Shown here piece by piece: positions 8,337 to 14,323 of a stretch of 14,323 nt of DNA; positions within the stretch are counted from its first letter, which is position 1; each line of letters opens with the position of its first letter. The DNA lies in NCBI GenBank assembly GCA_002398875.1, contig DHCC01000091.1, positions 1 to 14,323 of the forward strand, in the 5' to 3' direction. Source of the stretch: Bacteroidales bacterium UBA4912. GTDB taxonomy: Bacteria; Bacteroidota; Bacteroidia; Bacteroidales; Dysgonomonadaceae. The notes beneath the pieces were generated by a model, which ran no database searches, was not told where the DNA came from, and saw nothing but the letters and a program-made list of their open reading frames with translations. A program made the translations under genes and the position numbers.

Positions 8337-8405
8337 AATAGTTTGCATTAAAATAGTCAACCCATTGACGATTTTAATGCAAAATTCGTCAATTGAAAAA
8401 CTATT
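8337..8405. repeat. Nested inverted repeats before the DUF4143 ATPase gene
   Basis: Two 19-nt arms (8342-8360 and 8365-8383) are complementary except for one base and flank a 4-nt centre, CCCA. An outer pair, AATAGTTT (8337-8344) and AAACTATT (8398-8405), encloses them. A second overlapping pair is TTGACGA (8365-8371) with TCGTCAA (8386-8392). The five-base motif TTGAC/GTCAA occurs at 8318-8322, 8356-8360, 8365-8369 and 8388-8392 in alternating orientation. There is no T-run after the stem, so it does not look like a terminator. Position over the promoter suggests an operator, though a small mobile element end is also possible. Confidence 0.6.
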
Positions 8406-8415
8406 ATTACATTTG
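8385..8415 (+). promoter_or_regulatory. Probable promoter of the DUF4143 ATPase gene
   Basis: TACATTTG (8408-8415) matches the Bacteroidota -7 consensus TAnnTTTG. TTCG (8385-8388), 19 bases upstream, matches the -33 TTTG at three of four positions. The -33 region lies inside the inverted-repeat cluster, so a protein bound there would affect initiation. The start codon is 21 bases after the -7 box, so the leader would be very short. Confidence 0.45.
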
Positions 8416-8436
8416 TAAGGATAAAATCTGTGAGAT

Positions 8437-9570
8437 ATGGAGCCAATAAAAAGAATACTACAAGATAGAATTGCTGAAAGAATAGAGCCAAATAAAGTCG
8501 TTTTGATCTTTGGTGCAAGAAGAGTTGGAAAAACAGTATTAATGCGTCAACTAATAGATGACTTTGCCGGAAAAACTATGTTTCTCAATGGAGAAGACTA
8601 TGATACATTAGCTTTATTAGAAGAGCGTTCTATTGCAAATTATAAGCATCTTTTGGATGGAATTGATTTATTGGCAATTGATGAAGCTCAGAATATTCCT
8701 GAAATTGGTTCTAAGTTAAAATTGATAGTCGATGAAATTAAAGGCGTCCGCGTTATAGCAAGCGGATCGTCATCATTTGATCTTTTAAATAAATCAGGCG
8801 AGCCGTTAGTGGGAAGGAGTACACATTTCTACTTGACCCCTTTTTCACAAAAAGAAATTGCAATAACAGAAAATGCTCTTGAAACACGTCAAAATTTAGA
8901 ATCTCGGTTAATATATGGTTCCTACCCCGAAGTAGTAGTTTCAGATAATTTTGAACGAAAAACCGACTATTTAAGAGATATTGTAGGTGCATATTTGCTT
9001 AAAGACATTTTATCAATTGATGGGATAAAGAATTCCGGAAAGATGAAAGAACTTCTGCGTTTGATAGCTTTCCAATTAGGGTGTGAGGTCTCATATGATG
9101 AATTAGGCAAGCAGCTTGGTATGAGTAAGAATACGGTCGAAAAATATCTCGATTTGCTTTCTAAAGTATTTGTAATTTATCGTCTTGGTGCTTATTCACG
9201 TAATCTTCGTAAAGAAGTAACTAAAGCTGGTAAATGGTATTTCTATGATAACGGAATAAGAAACGCGATAATTGGAAATTTCAACCCCTTATCAATAAGG
9301 CAAGATGTAGGTGTATTATGGGAGAATTATTTAATTAGCGAACGTATAAAAGCAAATAATAATAACCGGCTTGGTAAAGAATTTTATTTTTGGAGGACCT
9401 ACGACAAGCAGGAAATAGACCTTATAGAAGAAGGCTCAGGCTCCCTCAATGCATTTGAAATTAAGTGGGGAAATAAGAATCCGGAAGCTCCCGGTGCTTT
9501 TAAAGATGCATACCCTAATGCTATATATGAAGTGATAAACAGGGAGAACTACTTAAAATATTTATTTTGA
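8437..9570 (+). CDS. Stand-alone AAA (AAA_14) ATPase with DUF4143 domain
   Basis: A 377-residue protein of the widespread AAA_14/DUF4143 family, whose cellular role is not established. Walker A is GARRVGKT (26-33), Walker B LLAIDEAQ (78-85), and a sensor-like IASGSSSFDL lies at 107-116. A helix-turn-helix-like segment (DELGKQLGMSKNTVEKYLDL, 221-240) links to the DUF4143 region with WYFYDNGIRNAI. Its end has FYFWRTYDKQEIDLI and FEIKWG (E326-x-D328, E341-x-K343), resembling the E-x-D...E-x-K core of PD-(D/E)XK nuclease folds; cleavage activity is not implied. It is preceded by its own promoter and repeats, and flanked by gene remnants. By eye its codons are richer in A/T than those of the MATE-lipocalin pair, in keeping with separate acquisition. 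The family is firm, the role unknown. Confidence 0.85.
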   Translation: MEPIKRILQDRIAERIEPNKVVLIFGARRVGKTVLMRQLIDDFAGKTMFLNGEDYDTLALLEERSIANYKHLLDGIDLLAIDEAQNIPEIGSKLKLIVDEIKGVRVIASGSSSFDLLNKSGEPLVGRSTHFYLTPFSQKEIAITENALETRQNLESRLIYGSYPEVVVSDNFERKTDYLRDIVGAYLLKDILSIDGIKNSGKMKELLRLIAFQLGCEVSYDELGKQLGMSKNTVEKYLDLLSKVFVIYRLGAYSRNLRKEVTKAGKWYFYDNGIRNAIIGNFNPLSIRQDVGVLWENYLISERIKANNNNRLGKEFYFWRTYDKQEIDLIEEGSGSLNAFEIKWGNKNPEAPGAFKDAYPNAIYEVINRENYLKYLF

Positions 9571-9629
9571 TATCAATCATAGTTCTGACGATACAAGTAG
9601 TTCTCATTTGATAAAAACCTGAACTTAAA

Positions 9630-9910
9630 CTACAAATCTGAGTATTTATAACCTGTGTCACAAAGAATTGTAACGACATACTTAAACTCGGGATTTTTCT
9701 CCATATATTTTATAGCGGCAGCAACATTGGCACCTGAAGAGTAACCGGCGTAAAACCCGCCAATCTCTTCTGCCAATTTCTTTGCAACTTCACCCTGCCT
9801 CCAGGCTGCATAAACTCCGCCTTAGCGTATATAACTCTGCCATCGACAATCTTATCAAGAACAACCAGGGGAGTATTATTTATTAGCTCTAACGTACCTT
9901 TCTTTATCAT
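9630..9910 (-). pseudogene. Cysteine synthase-type (PLP fold II) gene with a large internal deletion
   Basis: From the ATG at 9908-9910 the minus strand reads MIKKGTLELINNTPLVVLDK and then YAKAEFMQPGG, the N-terminus of cysteine synthases and related PLP enzymes up to the loop where the PLP-binding lysine (SVKDR) should follow. The frame then becomes nonsense. In another frame it resumes as AWRQGEVAKKLAEEIGGFYA and continues with GYSSGANVAAAIKYM and VVTILCDTGYKYSDL-stop (9630-9632), the family's C-terminus. About 200 central residues, including the active-site lysine, are missing, so no enzyme can be made. The two halves meet in GCCTGGAGG, which can be read as either parent, so the deletion probably used that short homology. 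An upstream in-frame ATG at 9929-9931 is possible. Confidence 0.8.
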
Positions 9911-10215
9911 TATTACAGTTATTAAATTCATGATCCATTGAATATAACCGACAACTTAATAATCTAATTAAAAGCGCTGTATATATTCAATTATTTTACA
10001 AAACGACAAAGTGAGGAAAAGGTTCATAACTCCATCACCCGACATATATAACAGATATGTCACTTTAGGAAAGTTTTTATGCCTATAACCCTAAAAAGGT
10101 GGAATAAATTGTTCAAGATAGCTCCTGTACATTTCTGATTTTCCACATTACCCTGTTTTATTAAGCCGAGATAACAAATATAGGGGTAAATTGTTAAGTC
10201 GAGATAGCAAATTCA
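9911..10215. other. Non-coding stretch between the cysteine synthase remnant and the hydrolase gene
   Basis: About 305 bases without a credible gene in either strand. It holds the repeated motifs described separately at 10114-10212. I see no tRNA, no clear terminator with a GC stem and T-run, and no match to a known promoter. Confidence 0.5.
10114..10212 (+). repeat. Short direct repeats, possible mobile-element end
   Basis: TTAAGCCGAGATAACAAAT (10161-10179) and TTAAGTCGAGATAGCAAAT (10194-10212) differ at two of 19 positions and start 33 bases apart. A third, weaker copy of the core is CAAGATAGC (10114-10122), near another TAAATTGTT that also precedes the last copy (10187-10195). Several spaced binding-site repeats at one end are known for IS21-type elements, but I cannot confirm that this is one and no transposase is present. 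Confidence 0.4.
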
Positions 10216-12477
10216 TCAATCAATTATCTCTGCTTTGGCGAAAATATCAAGTAAATCCTTTTTGTTAAGACGGTTAAATTTTATATATCGCATGTCACCT
10301 ACGGGAAGGATGCTGTAATTTTCCGGGCTCTGCGTGATGAGTTCATTTTCACCAATAGATCTATATAAGGTAAGTTTAGATGACTTTACCGGCAGTTTAA
10401 GCTTCCTGTTCCCTGTGGCATGCCAGTAAATCACGTAATATTCACTGTTTTTCTTAAATATAAATGCCCTTACTTCTTTGCTGTCTCCGGCGACATGGGT
10501 AATTTGTTCATAAGGAACCAACTCGAATTCACCTTTTTCATTGATCAGCAGATGGTGCTCCTGATCTAAATTCTGTAATTCCTTTTTCTGCTCTTCAGTA
10601 AGCCATTTTTTCGCTCTTACCTCTTCCCATCTTCTCATCACTTCCATGTTATCCAAAGTTCTCGGATGTGCTTCAAATGCAGCTATATTCGAGTGAATGG
10701 AAATGGGGCAATCCCAAGCCGCAGCAACACTTGTAACATATTCCAGCATATCCGGTTGGGTCCCGATTGTTGTTTCATCCGGAACGAAATACCCCAACCA
10801 ACCGAAATTAATACGTGTAAAATCTTGTCTCATGCGGGGCGCCTCTTCCGCAGGCCATTTACGGACTTCCTTTTTCAATACTTCCGGTCTAAAAACATCA
10901 AAAGCATTTCCTCCGCTCAATATATGCCAGCTGAAGTGCGATTTAGCAGCTCCTTCTGCAAACAAGGGCTGCGGATTTAATCGTTTGAAGACTTTATACT
11001 GTGCCAGCGCAACGTTGATACCGAAAGGAGGATTTACCCCTTCCGAACCATCAAAATAGAAAAACTGAAACCCTGCATCGTAAATATTTGCTATCTTTTC
11101 TGCAATTTCGTCCTGTAACGTTGTTTGCTGATTGATATAAATGCTTGTAGCTCCAAATTCACTTACATCAAGTATACCAATTACATTACCCTTTGCAAGG
11201 CCGTTTACTGTTGTATTATCAATTCCTCTTACGCATCCTGTAAATTGATAAGGAGGAACAGTGGTGAAATTTTCGTAAGAAATAAGTTCCGTTCCCACTT
11301 TCAAAACCCGACATCTATCGGCCATGGTAGAACCTTCCGGATTTTGTTCAACAAAGATGGTGGTGTCGTGCATGCCAAGATTTTCCGACAGATTGAAGCT
11401 CCTAACAATATTCAAACGATAATCGGGTATTGGAGTAACATACCGACTGTTTCTGCCAATATGTGAATGAAGAAAATGAACACCCGGTATGATACCTGCA
11501 GCCTTAATTTTATCAAGCATCTTTTCCAGATCTGCTTTCCCATTTGGGTAAAGTGATTTGTTGATTTCGTAATTTCCAATATTACTATAACCTCCACCAC
11601 CTTCAAAACTTGGGTAATAGATATTCATAAGTCTGAAACCACCCATTTTGGCATACTTGATGTGTTGATCTACATTGTTAGGATTCACATTTGCTGTCCA
11701 ATAATACGAAGCATTGATAAAGTCACTCCTCCTGCTTTCAACTCCCTTTGGTAAATTAAAATCCTCTTCCACCTGAGCAATGTGATCCAGTAAATTATCA
11801 GGATCAGAAACAATCAATGCGGCACCAGTCCCTTTAAATTTTATATCCTTCCTGGCACCGGCTTTTAAAATCTTATATCCATTGCGCTTCTCGAAATCGA
11901 TGAAGGCATATTCATCTGTGCCCAACACATTCACTGCCGCCTTGTGATCCCAACTCACATTCAGCCATTCACCAAAATTCTTTCTGTCACGAATCGGCAA
12001 TTGCAATATTGTAACTTCAGTTGCCGGAGGAGGCGTAATTTTTAGATAATCAGGATAAATACCATCTGTAATGAAACCATACAGGCTAAAACCCACGTAA
12101 GCAGGTGTTTCCTTTATCTGGATGATAGCCTGATAGGGAATCAGCTCAAACCCGACTATCAGCTTATCACCTTCCCTGTAAATGGTGTCGGCCTGAAAGG
12201 TTGTTTTCTTATTGGGATGGGCTAATTTAATCTCATTATGATATGGCCTTTCCTGGGTTACTGAAAAAATGGCAATATGTTCTCCTTTCATCAAACATTC
12301 TTCATTGTTTGACTTAAGTACCAAACTTTTGGCAATGGCATTTCTTCCAACAACCAATTTAAATTGATTGTTTTCAATTATAATATCACTCTTTTCATTT
12401 ATATTATTATTGTTCGCGGCACTAGCCAAGAAGACCGTGCATATCACAAAAAATAAAAGTGTTACAACTTGTTTCAT
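10216..12477 (-). CDS. Secreted glycoside-hydrolase-like protein (TIM-barrel type, family uncertain)
   Basis: A 753-residue exported protein. I chose the ATG at 12475-12477 because it puts a clean signal peptide (MKQVVTLLFFVICTVFLASA) at the N-terminus with an ASA cleavage site near residue 20; a TTG 9 codons upstream (12502-12504) is less likely. Residues about 30-240 look like a beta-sandwich. A barrel-like part follows, with GGFRLMNIYYPSFEGGGGYS (279-298), an IPGVHFLHSHIG strand (330-341) and FFYFDGSEG (472-480), where D476 would suit a catalytic acid as in alpha-galactosidase-like barrels. An insertion at about 366-436 with KVGTELISYENF and TGCVRG looks like a small beta-domain. The C-terminus (about 660-740) is again beta-rich. 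Substrate and family are not identified. The WYL regulator gene lies upstream on the same strand. Confidence 0.65.
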   Translation of the reverse strand: MKQVVTLLFFVICTVFLASAANNNNINEKSDIIIENNQFKLVVGRNAIAKSLVLKSNNEECLMKGEHIAIFSVTQERPYHNEIKLAHPNKKTTFQADTIYREGDKLIVGFELIPYQAIIQIKETPAYVGFSLYGFITDGIYPDYLKITPPPATEVTILQLPIRDRKNFGEWLNVSWDHKAAVNVLGTDEYAFIDFEKRNGYKILKAGARKDIKFKGTGAALIVSDPDNLLDHIAQVEEDFNLPKGVESRRSDFINASYYWTANVNPNNVDQHIKYAKMGGFRLMNIYYPSFEGGGGYSNIGNYEINKSLYPNGKADLEKMLDKIKAAGIIPGVHFLHSHIGRNSRYVTPIPDYRLNIVRSFNLSENLGMHDTTIFVEQNPEGSTMADRCRVLKVGTELISYENFTTVPPYQFTGCVRGIDNTTVNGLAKGNVIGILDVSEFGATSIYINQQTTLQDEIAEKIANIYDAGFQFFYFDGSEGVNPPFGINVALAQYKVFKRLNPQPLFAEGAAKSHFSWHILSGGNAFDVFRPEVLKKEVRKWPAEEAPRMRQDFTRINFGWLGYFVPDETTIGTQPDMLEYVTSVAAAWDCPISIHSNIAAFEAHPRTLDNMEVMRRWEEVRAKKWLTEEQKKELQNLDQEHHLLINEKGEFELVPYEQITHVAGDSKEVRAFIFKKNSEYYVIYWHATGNRKLKLPVKSSKLTLYRSIGENELITQSPENYSILPVGDMRYIKFNRLNKKDLLDIFAKAEIID

Positions 12478-12497
12478 ATTATTGTTATTATAGTATG

Positions 12498-12602
12498 TCA
12501 CCAATTCTCTTCCAGCAAGAAATCAGCAATATACTTATGCTCTATACCTTCAATTGAATCTTTCCAGAATCCCAGAAATAATTCTCTTTTTAATATAGAT
12601 AC
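12498..12602 (-). other. Short coding-like fragment between regulator and hydrolase genes
   Basis: On the minus strand 34 sense codons run from after a TAA (12603-12605) to a TGA (12498-12500), with a protein-like sequence containing ELFLGFWKDSIEGIEHKYIA and ending in DFLLEENW. There is no ATG start. LGFWKD loosely resembles LGLWED near the end of the neighbouring WYL regulator, so this may be the tail of a lost related gene. An open frame of this length is not itself unusual, so confidence is low. Confidence 0.2.
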
Positions 12603-12627
12603 TTATCCAAATACACCTCCTTTACCG

Positions 12628-13548
12628 TCAGCGTAAGCACTTAAATTTAATGGTGGCAACCATTTTCTCAACCCTCTCACAAAGATAATCTTTCAGTTCT
12701 TCTGACTCTATAATCTCAATATCTTCCCAAAGCCCCAATATAAAGCGACCTACACCTTCAAAAGAGCATACGTAAGTATCTAATATCCATTCATTGGTTG
12801 TGATATTTTCAATATATTTGGAGGAGACAGGGTACTCCTCTGTAAGCAGGCTGTATGCTCTGAGGTTGAGTTTAAGCCTGATGTGATATTGCTCATCACT
12901 GCTAATGCGGAATATGTCAATATTTCCCTCTTTGTGCATATTATTATATTGCCAAGAGTCGCACAGCAATTCTACTGAAGAAATGCGAGATGTTTTAAAG
13001 AGTTTATTAACCCGCTCTTCAGTGTCAAAACACCACACCTGCACGTAGTTAGTTGTGAATGCAAACGGCTCCACTTTTCTATCACGTATTGTTTCGCCAT
13101 GAGCTGATGAATAGTTTTTAAGCAAAACCTGTTTGTTATTTTGAATAGCCTCAACAAGCAACTTTACATTGTTTGAATCTTTTTTATTAACTATTGTCTC
13201 AGCCAGGATCTTGTAGTCATATACAGTGTATAACTTCTTTTTAAGGTTTTGCTTAAGGAGATTATTCTCATCTATGCTCTCAATGGCCGATTTTAGGATA
13301 TATGCCTCCTCTTCCGTGAAATGTATGAGCTCACTAATCTCTTTAAAGTAGGGTGATGATTTGTCGAGTCTCACTAAGTTGCCATACTTTTTTATCACAA
13401 ACCCGGCGTCGCGAAACCCGTTTATGTAGCGATACACGGTTCTGGCAGAGATGTTAAGTCGCTGTGCAATATCCTCTATACTGTACATAGTATTATCAGT
13501 AAGCAATTTCATTATACGCAACAAACGATCAATCATGGATTGTGTCAT
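12628..13548 (-). CDS. WYL-domain transcriptional regulator (YafY/DeoR-like)
   Basis: A 306-residue cytoplasmic DNA-binding regulator. Residues about 6-60 form a winged helix-turn-helix (YSIEDIAQRLNISARTVYRY, 22-41, with the recognition helix at 34-45). A WYL domain spans about 128-200, where the name-giving WYL motif reads WCF (VQVWCFDTEER) and is followed by FKTSRISSVELL. The C-terminal WCX-type extension runs from about 215 with VGRFILGLWEDIEIIES. WYL domains are thought to sense ligands, often nucleic-acid-derived or small molecules. The gene lies 150 bp upstream of the hydrolase gene on the same strand and is divergent from the exported hydrolase-like gene at 13844, so it is a good candidate regulator of either. 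Start at ATG 13546-13548; a second ATG four codons later (13534-13536) is also possible. Confidence 0.88.
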   Translation of the reverse strand: MTQSMIDRLLRIMKLLTDNTMYSIEDIAQRLNISARTVYRYINGFRDAGFVIKKYGNLVRLDKSSPYFKEISELIHFTEEEAYILKSAIESIDENNLLKQNLKKKLYTVYDYKILAETIVNKKDSNNVKLLVEAIQNNKQVLLKNYSSAHGETIRDRKVEPFAFTTNYVQVWCFDTEERVNKLFKTSRISSVELLCDSWQYNNMHKEGNIDIFRISSDEQYHIRLKLNLRAYSLLTEEYPVSSKYIENITTNEWILDTYVCSFEGVGRFILGLWEDIEIIESEELKDYLCERVEKMVATIKFKCLR

Positions 13549-13576
13549 AAATGCAGGTATTAGTTTACACTACTCA

Positions 13577-13609
13577 CAAACATAAACAAAAAAGTTTAAT
13601 TTAGTGAAA
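13577..13609 (-). promoter_or_regulatory. Possible promoter of the WYL regulator gene
   Basis: On the minus strand TATGTTTG (13577-13584) fits the -7 consensus TAnnTTTG, 28 bases before the start codon. TTTC (13606-13609) lies 21 bases further upstream as a weak -33 box. The region is very AT-rich, so a chance match is possible. Confidence 0.4.
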
Positions 13610-13843
13610 TATAGCAACCAAAATGCTCTCTATCTTTTCTTCTTCTTCATTTTTCTTACAAGATACTCACTCACATTTTTTGATATCAATAGAGCGAAAT
13701 AGTAGCAGGATTTGCTGGTGAATATGATTAAATTAACTAAACTTGCAGGATATAATTCTATTCGTTAGAAAGATATCAGATCCAAAGGAACTTGAAAATG
13801 AAAAATTTTATGGAATAAATTTTAAAACTTAAATTACAAAAAG

Positions 13844-14323
13844 ATGAAATCAAAAACATTCATAATTCTTGTATTGGTAACTATTTTCATGTCTTTCAAA
13901 AATAATAACGAGGATAAGAGTAACTCACAGGCTGGTGGCTTCAATATAAAAGAAGACCTGTTATTAGTGCAATTTGATTGTAAAACGGATGTAGATGATC
14001 TGCATACAGTTGCTGCCTTTGCTACTCTGTTGTCAGATTCCGTTTTTTCAACAATTAAATATCATGCAGTAGCTGGTACATACGGTATTCAGGGGGGATT
14101 ATATGTGCCACCAAATGATCTGTTTCAGCTCGCCTTTGGAGACAATTGGACAGACGCTCATAATAATGTTATACTTGCAGTTGAAAAAGTTAAGGAAATA
14201 GTTAAAATGACACTTAAAAATCAAGGAAATATATGGATAGCAGAGGCAGGTCAATCAGATTTTTCCGCAGAACTTATAAAAGCTATTCAAAAAGATATAC
14301 CTGAAATAAATACAACACAATGT
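13844..14323 (+). CDS. Exported nucleoside-hydrolase-like protein, N-terminal part (runs off right edge)
   Basis: An ATG at 13844-13846 opens 160 codons to the window edge. The product begins with a short hydrophobic signal segment (KSKTFIILVLVTIFMSF) and no lipobox cysteine, so it is probably exported to the periplasm or beyond. After a polar linker comes LLLVQFDCKTDVDDLHTVAA (39-58): D45, D49, D51 and D52 on the end of a first beta strand resemble the metal-binding aspartate cluster of nucleoside hydrolases (D-x-D-x-G-x-D-D), though the spacing is not identical. Further on, YHAVAGTYGIQGGLYVPPND and IWIAEAGQSDF suit an alpha/beta hydrolase-like core. Enzyme class is a suggestion only. The gene is divergent from the WYL regulator, with 295 bp between starts, in which I saw no clear plus-strand promoter. 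Confidence 0.7.
   Translation, partial: MKSKTFIILVLVTIFMSFKNNNEDKSNSQAGGFNIKEDLLLVQFDCKTDVDDLHTVAAFATLLSDSVFSTIKYHAVAGTYGIQGGLYVPPNDLFQLAFGDNWTDAHNNVILAVEKVKEIVKMTLKNQGNIWIAEAGQSDFSAELIKAIQKDIPEINTTQC

Noticed and set aside
10697..11059. Open frame of 120 codons on the plus strand inside the hydrolase gene
   Set aside because: It lies wholly opposite a long coding frame with signal peptide and ordinary protein composition; its own translation has no recognisable motif.
12478..12504. TTG start nine codons upstream for the hydrolase gene
   Set aside because: It would put a polar VTYYNNNN stretch before a complete signal peptide that starts at the ATG at 12475-12477.
9565..13690. TTTTGATATCAAT present at both 9565-9577 and 13678-13690
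   Set aside because: A 13-base, AT-rich, partly palindromic match; the flanks do not match, so it is most likely coincidence and not a target-site pair.
13744..13832. Coding-like open frame just before the exported hydrolase-like gene
   Set aside because: Under 30 codons in an AT-rich leader, with no start codon and no family motif; probably chance.

Overview
The window looks like a chromosomal segment from a member of the Bacteroidota, probably Bacteroidales. The reasons are an AT-rich genome with little or no Shine-Dalgarno sequence before the genes, matches to the Bacteroidota promoter consensus (TTTG-like -33 box, TAnnTTTG -7 box), and a V/A-type ATPase operon in the order E, DUF2764, A, B, D, I.

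Layout. (1) Positions 1-6168, minus strand: a V/A-type rotary ATPase operon read right to left: atpE, a DUF2764 gene in the place of subunit C, atpA, atpB, atpD and the N-terminal 296 codons of atpI, which runs off the left edge. The c-ring gene is not in the window. A good promoter lies at 6235-6265. (2) 6313-8154, plus strand: a MATE-family exporter followed after 15 bp by a Blc-like lipocalin lipoprotein, apparently one transcription unit. The 3' remnant of a VOC (glyoxalase-fold) gene overlaps the lipocalin stop codon; inserting a single T would restore the family-like C-terminus. (3) 8283-10215: an accessory, decaying stretch. It holds a nested inverted repeat overlapping a promoter, a stand-alone AAA/DUF4143 ATPase, a cysteine synthase pseudogene whose two ends have been joined by an internal deletion, and a short non-coding region with repeated C[G/A]AGATA[G/A]C motifs that may be the scar of a mobile element. 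(4) 10216-14323: a minus-strand secreted glycoside-hydrolase-like protein with a WYL-domain regulator upstream on the same strand, and, divergent from the regulator, the first 160 codons of an exported protein that loosely resembles nucleoside hydrolases.

How the genes fit together. The ATPase operon is a complete housekeeping-type unit apart from its left end. The MATE-lipocalin pair suggests envelope or small-molecule traffic. The WYL regulator sits between two genes for exported, hydrolase-like proteins and is the obvious candidate to control one or both, which would make 10216-14323 a small catabolic locus; substrate and exact enzyme families cannot be read from the sequence alone. I saw no rRNA, tRNA, CRISPR array, intact insertion sequence or phage gene. 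I did not find a clearly new system; the least explained parts are the hydrolase locus and the operator-like repeat before the DUF4143 ATPase.
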